From Longimicrobium sp. (lineage in GTDB: Bacteria > Gemmatimonadota > Gemmatimonadetes > Longimicrobiales > Longimicrobiaceae), in contig DASVQP010000048.1 in the NCBI GenBank assembly GCA_036389135.1, positions 1 to 58,398 on the forward strand: 58,398 nucleotides of DNA, read 5' to 3'. The number at the start of each line of letters is the position of its first letter. The first letter of the stretch is position 1. Positions 50,415-58,398 of the stretch are shown here, piece by piece. Both the position numbers and the translations under genes were made by a program. The notes under the pieces were generated by a model. The model was not told where the DNA came from, did no database searches, and was given only the letters and a program-made list of their open reading frames with translations.

Positions 50415-51998
50415 TCAGCTGTCGTTGGCGATCGGCGTGGCCGCCGGTCCGGGTTCGTTGGCGGCTTGCGTCGAGTCGACCGCCGCCGAGTGCTCGAGCC
50501 GCGGGGCGTCGTCGCGATGGCGGATGACGACCGCGTAGTAGGGGAGGCCGACCAAGAGAAGCAGCGCCGGGACGGTCACCGAGCCCCACTGGAGATACCA
50601 GTGGTCCGTGCCGTACACGAACGCCCGGGGCCAGGCGATATCGATTATCAGCGCCAAGGTGCCGACAACGGCGCCCAGGTTCACCGCGAAGCCCCAGCGT
50701 CCGAGCGAGAAGTACGGACCTTGGCGGGCGGGCGGCCATTGGCCTCGCAGGCGTGCCATGAGCATCGGCGCGACGACGAACAGGTAGGTGATGTAGTAGA
50801 GGACGATGCCAACTGCGGCGATGGTCGAGAAGATCCGCGTGTTGCCGTAATTCAGGAACAGCAGCGCGCAACCGCCGACGCCGAGCACCACGAGGGGCGC
50901 GATCGGCGTCTTCCATTTTGGCGAGACGCGCGAGAGGATCGAACTGAACGGCAGGCGATCGTTGCGCGCCATGGCGAAGATGACGCGGCCGGCGGTCGCC
51001 TGTAGGGCGGTGATCGCCCCGAGCACCGCGATCCCGACGCCGAGGAGGACCATGTCGCCGACGGTCTCCCCGAGCGTGGACTGGATGATGTACGGCATGC
51101 CGATGGTTGCAAGCTCGGGCGCCTCGATGTTGGGCACGGCCATGAGGGCGAACGTTGCGAGCAAGATCGCGGAGACGATCACCAGCCCGAGCGCACGGAT
51201 CAGCGTCTTGGGTCCGACCGCACGAGGGTTGCGCACCTCCTCGGCGAGGGTCGCTGCGCTCTCGAAGCCGAAGTAGCTGTAGCCGCCCGCCATGAGCGCG
51301 ACGAGGAGCGCTCCGGAGTATCCCGTTGTGTAACCGGCTCCCGTTCCTTGCGACTCGAAGATCACTCCGGGGCCGCGATGTATGTTGAAGGCGAATCCCA
51401 CGACAATGACGCAGCAGGCGATTAGTTCGATGATCACGACCGCTCCCGCGACGCGCGCCGCCCACCTGACGCCGAGGATGTTCACGATTGTCGTGAACAC
51501 AAGACCCACGACTCCGAGGATCACCGCGTTGAGTGCACCGCCCTTGGTGGTCGAGGTTCCGATGTCCGCGCTTCCGCCCACGAGCTGGAGCCCGTTGAAG
51601 ACTGGCGTCAGCACCGCTTGCAGCGTCGGGCCGATGACCGGCATGACGGTCAGCAAGGCCGCGATGAAAAACCAGCCTGTGAGCCAGGGCAGGAGTCGCG
51701 AGTGTGTGAGCGCTCGCGTCCACTGATAGAGCGAGCCCGTCAGCGGGATCTCTCCCGCCAGCTCGGCGAGGCAGAGGCAGACGAGCACGGTTGGGATCGC
51801 TGCAAGCGGATAGCCCCAGACAAAGCCGGGGCCGGCGGCGGCGAAGCCGAAGAAGAAGAGCGCCGTCACGGAGGTGAGGACCGCGACGAACCCATACGAC
51901 ATCGCAAACGCGGCAAACGAACCGAGCGATCGGTCTAGACGCTGGACGTAGCCGAGTTTGGCGAGCTCTCGCGAGTCTCCATCACGCATGTTCATCAT
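50415..51998 (-). CDS. APC-superfamily amino acid permease
   Basis: A 527-aa inner-membrane transporter from a start at 51998. About 12 hydrophobic segments are evident, including FAMSYGFVAVLTSVTALFFF, YPLAAIPTVLVCLCLAELAG and GVVGLVFTTIVNILGVRWAA. The first helix has the glycine-containing discontinuity typical of the fold. The segment YFGFESAATLAEEVRNPRA is the family signature for the amino acid/choline/GABA permease group. It is a single-gene unit between two tRNA-Arg genes. Substrate specificity cannot be read from sequence; GABA, choline or another amine is plausible. The C-terminal tail is acidic and unstructured. Confidence 0.92.
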   Translation of the reverse strand: MMNMRDGDSRELAKLGYVQRLDRSLGSFAAFAMSYGFVAVLTSVTALFFFGFAAAGPGFVWGYPLAAIPTVLVCLCLAELAGEIPLTGSLYQWTRALTHSRLLPWLTGWFFIAALLTVMPVIGPTLQAVLTPVFNGLQLVGGSADIGTSTTKGGALNAVILGVVGLVFTTIVNILGVRWAARVAGAVVIIELIACCVIVVGFAFNIHRGPGVIFESQGTGAGYTTGYSGALLVALMAGGYSYFGFESAATLAEEVRNPRAVGPKTLIRALGLVIVSAILLATFALMAVPNIEAPELATIGMPYIIQSTLGETVGDMVLLGVGIAVLGAITALQATAGRVIFAMARNDRLPFSSILSRVSPKWKTPIAPLVVLGVGGCALLFLNYGNTRIFSTIAAVGIVLYYITYLFVVAPMLMARLRGQWPPARQGPYFSLGRWGFAVNLGAVVGTLALIIDIAWPRAFVYGTDHWYLQWGSVTVPALLLLVGLPYYAVVIRHRDDAPRLEHSAAVDSTQAANEPGPAATPIANDS

Positions 51999-52262
51999 GA
52001 GTCCTCCCCGCTCCTCGCGACCCCATTGTGCCCGTCGAGGAAGCCGACGGGCACATTCCGAGCCTTCGCGCGATGCCCAGTATGACGGCTCGCCGTTGAT
52101 GATCGGGCACGTGCGTTCCCTGTGTAGGGCAGATCAAACGACTAGGCTCGGCTACCGCAACGCCGACCACTATCGGCTTCGCGTTCGCTACCGCTGGGCG
52201 TGACACACTCCGCGGCGCCAGACGAAGGAGCCCCTCACCCCCACGAAGTACAGAGACCCAGT

Positions 52263-53273
52263 ATGACTACGTGGCGCCAACCAGCCGCGAGTACGCGGCG
52301 CGCTCAAGCAGATCCTCGTTGCGCCCGGCCTGGCGGCCTCGGGGTGACCGCCGCGTCGATCATTTGCCTGGGACCCACCGGTGTTGGCTACTTCGGCGAC
52401 GTGACAGATCTGCCGACTCAAGACAGGGGTGTCTTCGCTAATCGCCACGGCGCCCTTCTTGTCTGCGATGCTGCCATTGTGGCGTACCTCTGTGCAAAGC
52501 GATTTCCTGGACAAGTTCACCTGGTAACGAACAACCTCGGCTCAGTGGTATACGAATCCCAACTCATACGCACAAAGTTGGGAGCCGGGATCACGATTTA
52601 CCCGGATTCTTCACCGTTCAGGGGAGCTCCGCTCGACATGATATTCGTCGATCGGGGCCGAGGTACGCGAAGCTATGTGACAACGAACTACTACCCATCC
52701 AAATCGCATATTTTGACGGCGACTCGCGATATTTACGAGTCGCTTTCTCCACAGCTTCGCACAGTCCTCTATGTCGATATTGAGGCAGCATCCGACAGTG
52801 GTAAGGCTGCCCTGGAGGCCTCCCCTCTGCTTGCCATGAGCGGCGCCTCAGTATGGAACGTGGGCCAAGTAACGCAGTTGTCCGATGTCGAGGACTGGCT
52901 AAGCGGAACCCTGCTACCTGAGAAGGCCATCGTTCAGGTGTCACTGGGTAATTCGAATGTGACCGCTCCGGAACTTCGATCTACATACCGGCAGATTTCG
53001 TCTGCGGCGAATCAAACGCTAGTTGTTACGCTCGGGAGCAGCGGCGCCGCATGGGCGAACGACCGCGATACCGAAATGATTGCGGTCGACCCCGTCTCGA
53101 ACGCATTCACGCTCGGAGCAGGCGCTGTCTTAGCTAGCTCACTTGTGATGGCGCTCGGCAGTGAGGAGTCGCCGGATGTAGGCATGGTGGTCTCAGATGC
53201 CGTCGTAGCCGCGACCCGGTATGTGCGAGACGCGACCTTAGATTGCGATATGCACGGTCTCGATTATTGGTGA
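52263..53273 (+). CDS. Divergent PfkB/ribokinase-like protein lacking the catalytic aspartate
   Basis: The frame starts at ATG 52263, but the first part is poor, and GTG 52344, just before ASIICLGPTGVGYFGDV, is an equally good start (about 310 aa). The fold pattern is that of PfkB kinases: an opening beta-strand ending in Gly-Pro-Thr-Gly, an NLG turn, and near the end TLGSSGAAWANDRD followed by the anion-hole region. Where active kinases have GAGD, this protein has TLGAGAVLASSLV, so the base Asp is Ala. It may be a non-catalytic sensor or a dead copy. The DNA from about 52350 is clearly less GC-rich than the neighbours and uses more A/T-ending codons, indicating transfer. Confidence 0.7.
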   Translation: MTTWRQPAASTRRAQADPRCARPGGLGVTAASIICLGPTGVGYFGDVTDLPTQDRGVFANRHGALLVCDAAIVAYLCAKRFPGQVHLVTNNLGSVVYESQLIRTKLGAGITIYPDSSPFRGAPLDMIFVDRGRGTRSYVTTNYYPSKSHILTATRDIYESLSPQLRTVLYVDIEAASDSGKAALEASPLLAMSGASVWNVGQVTQLSDVEDWLSGTLLPEKAIVQVSLGNSNVTAPELRSTYRQISSAANQTLVVTLGSSGAAWANDRDTEMIAVDPVSNAFTLGAGAVLASSLVMALGSEESPDVGMVVSDAVVAATRYVRDATLDCDMHGLDYW

Positions 53274-53369
53274 CCGCGGGTCCATGGAGCGCCATTGGCA
53301 CTGCAGCTCCCGAGGCTGCCTCCGTAACGCGTCGTAACGGGCTGACGCCGTTTCCTAATTCGGCATTTT

Positions 53370-53443
<74 letters not shown>

Positions 53444-53449
53444 TGTACG

Positions 53450-53485
53450 AACGGCCACGCTCCTGGAGAGGAACGTGGCCGTTTT
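53450..53485 (+). terminator. Intrinsic terminator after the second tRNA-Arg
   Basis: AACGGCCACG at 53450-53459 pairs with CGTGGCCGTT at 53474-53483 (10 bp, 14-nt loop), and the right arm runs into the TTTT at 53482-53485. It lies six bases after the tRNA 3' end and is a textbook tRNA terminator. Confidence 0.78.
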
Positions 53486-53728
53486 CCACTCAGGTCGGAT
53501 ATCGAAGCGAGCCGGAGGAGCATTTATTCATTCCTCACCTTTCGCGGCCCGCGGCTCCGCGGCCGGGCACGCTCCACCCGCCTCCTGCATGCCCTTCACA
53601 GGAGGCGCGCTCGTGTGGATTCGCTCGTTCACGGTGTGCATGTCTGCCGCGGGTCTGCCGCGGGATGAATGGGTCCGTACCGCGCGGCCTGCCGCGGGGA
53701 AAAGGCGGTCCGCGCGTGGGTTATGGCG

Positions 53729-56700
53729 TCAGGGATAGGAGATTACGTACGTGAACGGCACCCCGCCGGGGCTCAGGTCCGTGAGGAGCCGCGCCGTCAC
53801 CTCATAGGTGCGGTCGGGGAGGCTTGCGTCGAGCGCGAGGCCGCTGTCGCCATGCTGGAAGGTCACGGAGCCGCCTGGGACGTTGATCGTCTGGGTGAAC
53901 GTCGCCCCCGCCGAGTCCCGCACCTCCACCTCCAGTCCGGCGAAGGTGTGCCCCGCTGGCAGAGATGTGACGTCGGTGAAGGTCATCGTGGTGGGGAACT
54001 GCACCCCCTCCGCTACGTAGGGATCCTCCAACGGCGAGAGCGTGTTCAGCGAGTCGGTGTAGGCGAGCACCCCGCCGAGCCCCAGCAGGTCGACGTCGGG
54101 CCCGTACCGCAGACGGTAGCGGGAGCGGAGCCCATCCGTGCACGCATCGGTGAAGACTCGCACGCGCACGTCGTAGGTCAGGTTGGACACGGACCCGTCC
54201 AGCACGATCCCCGTCCCGTCGCCGTGGGCGAAGGTCACGGATCCGCCGGGAGACGAGATCGCCAGCCGCACCGCGTTCCCCAGCCCGTCGGCCAGAGAGA
54301 CCTCGGTGCGGTCAAAGACGTGCCCCGGCGGGAGCGACGCGATTGCGTCGCTGAACGTCATGCTCCCTGGGAAGGGCGAGGCGGTCGGGCTCACCAGCCG
54401 GTCCGCGCCGAGCGGTGCGGCGGGCTGGTGATTGTCGGCGTAGCTCACCGCGGGCTGGAACAGGGCCGCACTCTCCAGGCAGGCGGCTGGCACGCTCAGC
54501 ACATTCTGGTTGCGGCTGAGCATCCCCGACGAGTTCTCCACCTCCACCGCGAAGCAATGGCGGATGGGCGTGCCGTCAGAGCCGAGTTTCGAGAGCACGT
54601 CCGAGCCCAGTGCGGTGGCGGCGAGCGGCACCACCACCGGATCGGCGTTGGTCTTCACCTCGTGGATCAGCGTCCAGTTTCCGGTGGCGTCCTGCCGGTA
54701 GAGCCGGTAGGTGGCGTTGTGGGTAACGCGCCGCCAGGAGAGCTCCACGCCGGTGAGCAGCACCGGCATCGACACGGTGGGCGGGTTGGAGGAGAAGGCG
54801 ATGGCGGGCGCCACCGGGCTCTCCACGTCGATCACCGACGCCCGCGCCAGCGTGGACGGCTGCGAGGGGACGAACACGGTCTCGCCGCGCTCGTTGGTGA
54901 TCTCGCGCAGCGCCGTCACCCGGTAGAAGAGCGGGTCGCCGAAGGGCGGAAACGGCAGGTCGGCGAAGGTGTCCACGATCTCCGTCTCTCCCCCCGCGGC
55001 CGCTGGATACGCGCCGACCAGCGTCATGCTCCGCGGGCTCGCCGCGTCGGCGGCGCTGGTGGCGCGGTAGAGGTTGAAGCGCGTGATCCCCTCGCTGGCG
55101 AGGTAGGCGCTCATCACCAGCTTCACTCCGGTGGGCACGCCCCGCAGCGGGTCTTCGATCAGCGTGGTGACGCTGCGGATGGCGGGTGCCTGGGCGGGAG
55201 AGGCGTCCACCAGCAGCACCGGGCCGGTGGCGGCGCTGCGCGGGCCCAGCCGCATCTGGTCGGTCATCTCTCCGGCGGCGTAGAAGTAGAAGTTCCGCGC
55301 GGCGCCGTCGAGCGTGTAGTCGGTGAAGCGTACCCGCGTCTCGCCCGCGGCGCCCATGTGCCGCACCACCATCGGCGAGGGATCGTGGCCGGGGCTGCCG
55401 AAGGGGAGGAGGTCGCCGTTGGCGTCGCGGATCACCGGCTTGCGCGCCGAGGTCTGCGTGCCCTGCCGGATGAAGCGGAAGATCACGGGTGACTCGGTGA
55501 GCGGCAGGAACACGCCCTCGATGGCGCGCCTCACCACCTGCGCCATGCTCGCCGGCACGCCGTCCAACACGAAGCTGGCGGTGGGGTCGCCCGGCGGCGT
55601 GCCGGCGCCGAAGGGGGCCACCTGCGTGCCGGGGATCACGTACGCGCCGTTGTCGGGCGTCGGGAAGCGGAAGCCGCCGGGCGTGTACTCGTTGAAGCCG
55701 TGGTCGCCGTGCAGGTTGTGGACGTTGACCAGGTCGTTCCAGCGGTCGGCGAAATAGGCCGCGTCTTCGGCGGGGAGCGCGGCGAGCGCCGTCCGGATCG
55801 CGTCCACCGTCGCCGGTTGGTAGAGCACGTCGAGCACCGACTGCTCGTTGGCGCGGTAGAACAACAGCGCGTACGGCTCGCGCGTGGCGTCGGCCTGCAC
55901 CCCCACGTCCATCGTATAGCTCCCCTTGCCGTAGACGTCGGGCTCGGTGGCGTAGCGGGGGCCGCTCGGCGGGTCGGGCGGCAGCGGGGGCGTGATCCGC
56001 CGCCCCTGCATCACCACCGGCGTGGTCAGGTCCGAGTCGGAGGGGAGCGCCGTGTTCCGCGCGCGCGCTGCCAGCAGCGTCTGCTTCGTGTCGTGCAGCG
56101 GCGGGGGGAGGGTGGTGCCCTCGTCCAGCACGCCGGGCTGCGCGGTGAGGTACACGCGGTACCCCGGGTGGAAGTTCACCATCACCCCCGTGCCCGTCTG
56201 CACCGCCGGGGACGGCGCGGGCACGGACCCGGAGGGCGGCTGGAAGGCGGCGTCGTGCGCCACCAGGCGCAGGGTGGTCCCGGAGGTGTCAATCGTCCAC
56301 ACCGCCAGCGCCCGCGGCTCCCCGCTCGCCGCGTCGGCGATGCGCACCGTGCCGCGGCACCACTCCACGTCGGCGTCGGGGTGCGGCGCGAGCTGGAAGG
56401 TGTCGAACTGGATCTCGTAGACCCCCGTGCGCGTCCCCGGCATGAGCAGCCCCGTGGAGGGATCGACGGCGTTGCGCTCGGTGACCGTGGCGCTCGCGTG
56501 GACGCCGCCGACGTTGTAGACCGTCTGCGTGCCGTCGGCGTGCGTTACCGTCTCGGTGTGGAACTGCCCGTTCTGCAGGAAGGTCACCAGCGCCACCTCG
56601 TGCGCCAGCGGCTGGCTGGGCCCCCAGGTGGCCGGCTCGTTCAGGTTCTCCACCACCAGGAAGCGCTCTCCCGGCGCGGGAGCCTTCACCTGCACGGTGG

Positions 56701-58398
56701 CGGAGAAGTGGTTTGAGTGGTCCAGGTCGGCCACCCCGGACTGCACTTGTTTGCGCACCCGGAACACCGCGCCCTCGCCGGGCATGGTGGGCTGCGCCAC
56801 GCTCTCCACCAGGTACAGCACCTGGTTGGCCGCGAAGGTGCTCCCCGCGAAGCGCGGCTCGTCGCCGGGGGTCACCGCGGGGGTGACCGTGCGCGGCGGC
56901 GACACGCTGGCGAGCGTGTAGGGCTCGGTGCGCACCTCCACCAGCCGGTCGGAGAGCGAGGTGACGGACTTCACCGCGCCCTGCACCGCGCGCGGCGGCT
57001 CCTGCCGGAAGAAGAGCTGCACCCGGTCGGCCCACGTTCCCGCGGCGGACGGCTTCTGCGGGCGGTAATGGGTGTGGTTCCACTCGAAGGTGCAGCGCAC
57101 CAGGGTGCGGTCGCCCGCCAGCCCCGCCAGCCGCTGCTGCTCGGCCGGGGTGGTGAGCAGGATCGGGTCTTCGGGCTGGATCAGCTGCACGCCCAGGTTG
57201 GACGGCGGGAGCAGCGTGTGGTGGACGGGGATCTGGGTGTCCACGTCGCGGGGGTTCCCCAGCGGCGAGGGGCGCGAGAACCAGTTCACCCCGTAGAGCG
57301 TGTAGCGATGGAGCCCGTTCTCGCGCTCGCGGTGGGTGTAGATGGGGGGCCGCGGCGCGCCGGGGGAGGTGGCGAGCTGCGGAAGGAGCGGCGCCACCTC
57401 GGCCACCCCGGCCAGGTCGTGCATCTCGTCGTCGCTGCTGAGCTCCGGCACGCGCCAGTCGGACTCGCCCACCCGCCGGTACTTGCAGCCGTAGAGCACC
57501 GGCTTGGTCACCTCGCAGGAGCAGAACTCCACCGGCGGCACGAAGAACGGCCCCAGCGGCTGCACCGTGTCGTACGGCTCCAGGTTGAGGTGGACCACGC
57601 GCGCCTCGTCGAACGGCGTGTATCCGTCGTCGTCGGTGAGCTGCGTGGGGGTGGCGGTGCCGTTGTCGATGGAGATGCCGAAGGTGGGCGGCGCCTGCAC
57701 CGGCGCGGGCGGGAGCCGGTGGTCCTTCCGCCCGGTGGGGAGCGACATCGACAGGTGCGTGCGCTGGCCCGGCGCGCCGCCCGGCTCCAACGCCGCGGTG
57801 GTGTGGTAGAGCGCCAGGTGCACGAACTGCGCGGCCGATTCTCGGGGGATGCCCGTGTCGATGCACCCCAGCCCCAGCATGCGGGCCACGTGGAAGTCCA
57901 GCGCCACCAGCTTGAGCATGACCAGGTAGCTGATGCCGAAGGCGCCGCCGTCGCGCGGGTCGTCGGCCGGGAGCGCGTCGCTGGCCGCCGCGTTGGCGGG
58001 GCTGGTGCTGAGCGCCAGGTAGCGCTGTACCCCCGCGCGCAGCCCGGCGCCGTCGTCCGGCTCCTGCAGCGGGGGCAGCGTGGGGTCCCAACGGGCGCGG
58101 TAGTTGGCCACGCTGGTGGTGAAGCGCCCCGACCCGGGGTCGGCGAACAGGTAGCGCGGCCAGCGGCGGTCCACCGGCGCCGCCGGGGTCTCCAGGCGGT
58201 CGAAGGCCAGCGCGTCGCGCTCGGTGAGCGCGAACCCCCGCCCCACCGGCCGCCATCCATCGTCGGTGGCCAGGGCGCCCAGGATGAAGTCGTCGTACGT
58301 CTCCAGGTGCAGCTCGCCCGGGGCGCTGCGGGTGCAGGCGAAGCGGAAGTAGCGCACGTTCTCGGCGCACACCCGGTGCTCGGGGAGGGCGGCGGCGG
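53729..58398 (-). CDS. Giant repeat-containing protein, N-terminus beyond the right edge
   Basis: At least 1547 residues, read from GTG 58372 to the TGA at 53729-53731. The frame stays open through the window edge (PEHRVCAENV), so the true start is probably outside. The N-terminal half is unrecognised. The region around residues 1100-1330 has fibronectin-III-like beta-sandwich features (GITRFNLYRATS, GDPLFYRVTALREI, ELSWRRVTHNATYRLYRQD). The last 215 residues contain two related units beginning at about 1333 (FPGSMTFSDAIASLPPGHVF) and 1458 (FPTTMTFTDVTSLPAGHTF), each with SPGGSVTF- or VPGGSVTF-type and LDG/LDA segments. These look like extracellular or particle-surface modules. No signal peptide can be seen because the start is missing. 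Like the two giants at 18963-29999 it lies on the minus strand, but no shared domain is evident. Confidence 0.8.
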   Translation of the reverse strand, partial: AAALPEHRVCAENVRYFRFACTRSAPGELHLETYDDFILGALATDDGWRPVGRGFALTERDALAFDRLETPAAPVDRRWPRYLFADPGSGRFTTSVANYRARWDPTLPPLQEPDDGAGLRAGVQRYLALSTSPANAAASDALPADDPRDGGAFGISYLVMLKLVALDFHVARMLGLGCIDTGIPRESAAQFVHLALYHTTAALEPGGAPGQRTHLSMSLPTGRKDHRLPPAPVQAPPTFGISIDNGTATPTQLTDDDGYTPFDEARVVHLNLEPYDTVQPLGPFFVPPVEFCSCEVTKPVLYGCKYRRVGESDWRVPELSSDDEMHDLAGVAEVAPLLPQLATSPGAPRPPIYTHRERENGLHRYTLYGVNWFSRPSPLGNPRDVDTQIPVHHTLLPPSNLGVQLIQPEDPILLTTPAEQQRLAGLAGDRTLVRCTFEWNHTHYRPQKPSAAGTWADRVQLFFRQEPPRAVQGAVKSVTSLSDRLVEVRTEPYTLASVSPPRTVTPAVTPGDEPRFAGSTFAANQVLYLVESVAQPTMPGEGAVFRVRKQVQSGVADLDHSNHFSATVQVKAPAPGERFLVVENLNEPATWGPSQPLAHEVALVTFLQNGQFHTETVTHADGTQTVYNVGGVHASATVTERNAVDPSTGLLMPGTRTGVYEIQFDTFQLAPHPDADVEWCRGTVRIADAASGEPRALAVWTIDTSGTTLRLVAHDAAFQPPSGSVPAPSPAVQTGTGVMVNFHPGYRVYLTAQPGVLDEGTTLPPPLHDTKQTLLAARARNTALPSDSDLTTPVVMQGRRITPPLPPDPPSGPRYATEPDVYGKGSYTMDVGVQADATREPYALLFYRANEQSVLDVLYQPATVDAIRTALAALPAEDAAYFADRWNDLVNVHNLHGDHGFNEYTPGGFRFPTPDNGAYVIPGTQVAPFGAGTPPGDPTASFVLDGVPASMAQVVRRAIEGVFLPLTESPVIFRFIRQGTQTSARKPVIRDANGDLLPFGSPGHDPSPMVVRHMGAAGETRVRFTDYTLDGAARNFYFYAAGEMTDQMRLGPRSAATGPVLLVDASPAQAPAIRSVTTLIEDPLRGVPTGVKLVMSAYLASEGITRFNLYRATSAADAASPRSMTLVGAYPAAAGGETEIVDTFADLPFPPFGDPLFYRVTALREITNERGETVFVPSQPSTLARASVIDVESPVAPAIAFSSNPPTVSMPVLLTGVELSWRRVTHNATYRLYRQDATGNWTLIHEVKTNADPVVVPLAATALGSDVLSKLGSDGTPIRHCFAVEVENSSGMLSRNQNVLSVPAACLESAALFQPAVSYADNHQPAAPLGADRLVSPTASPFPGSMTFSDAIASLPPGHVFDRTEVSLADGLGNAVRLAISSPGGSVTFAHGDGTGIVLDGSVSNLTYDVRVRVFTDACTDGLRSRYRLRYGPDVDLLGLGGVLAYTDSLNTLSPLEDPYVAEGVQFPTTMTFTDVTSLPAGHTFAGLEVEVRDSAGATFTQTINVPGGSVTFQHGDSGLALDASLPDRTYEVTARLLTDLSPGGVPFTYVISYP

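Noticed and set aside
56289-58370. Second long minus-strand frame (693 codons) under the right-hand giant gene
   Set aside because: An Arg/Ala/Gly-rich shadow in another frame of the same strand; the 1547-codon frame has protein-like composition and repeats.

Overview
This is a very GC-rich window (roughly two thirds G+C by eye) from a Gram-negative-type environmental bacterium. It has signal peptides, a lipobox, a trb-type conjugation machine with outer-membrane core components, many GTG starts and giant uncharacterised genes. A Gemmatimonadota (Longimicrobium-like) host is my guess from overall style only; no rRNA or ribosomal gene is present to confirm it.

Region 1 (1-17747) holds a nearly complete trb/VirB-type type IV secretion system: trbB, trbC, trbD, trbE, trbJ, trbL, trbF, then trbG, trbI and a VirD4/TraG coupling protein, all on the + strand. 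The set is split between trbF and trbG by a cassette of about 4 kb on the opposite strand (a NodU/CmcH-type carbamoyltransferase, a DapA-family aldolase/lyase and a membrane protein). Each of the three T4SS blocks is preceded by a copy of the same promoter-like element (1246, 8001, 13213), with two conserved boxes exactly 16 nt apart, so the blocks look like one regulon. No relaxase or integrase is visible. A partial minus-strand gene runs off the left edge.

Region 2 (18220-31100) starts with a frameshifted zinc N-acetylmuramoyl-L-alanine amidase. On the minus strand it continues with two adjacent giant proteins of unknown function (2029 and 1647 aa). Upstream of these is an unusual fusion of an L,D-transpeptidase-like domain with a LOG/SLOG-type nucleotide-processing domain.

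Region 3 (31101-33325) has no intact gene. It contains the remains of two translationally coupled genes for exported proteins, broken by several frameshifts, followed by a good intrinsic terminator.

Region 4 (33326-49877) is the most striking part: eight tightly packed + strand genes, mostly overlapping or abutting. In order they encode a zinc-ribbon/pseudokinase-like/SNF2 ATPase, a protein with about 40 cysteines in tandem zinc knuckles, a protein ending in an expanded DnaJ-type CXXCXG zinc domain, a 1394-aa RHS/YD-repeat protein with a short repeat array instead of a recognisable toxin, a 1278-aa HrpA-like DEAH helicase with an S1-like domain, and three novel small proteins. The set matches no system I can name and is the best candidate for an undescribed (possibly conflict, defence or nucleoprotein-remodelling) system.

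Region 5 (49929-58398) has two almost identical tRNA-Arg(CCU) genes in inverted orientation, flanking an APC-family amino acid permease and a degenerate PfkB-like protein. A giant minus-strand gene (at least 1547 aa) with fibronectin-III-like and terminal tandem repeats runs off the right edge.
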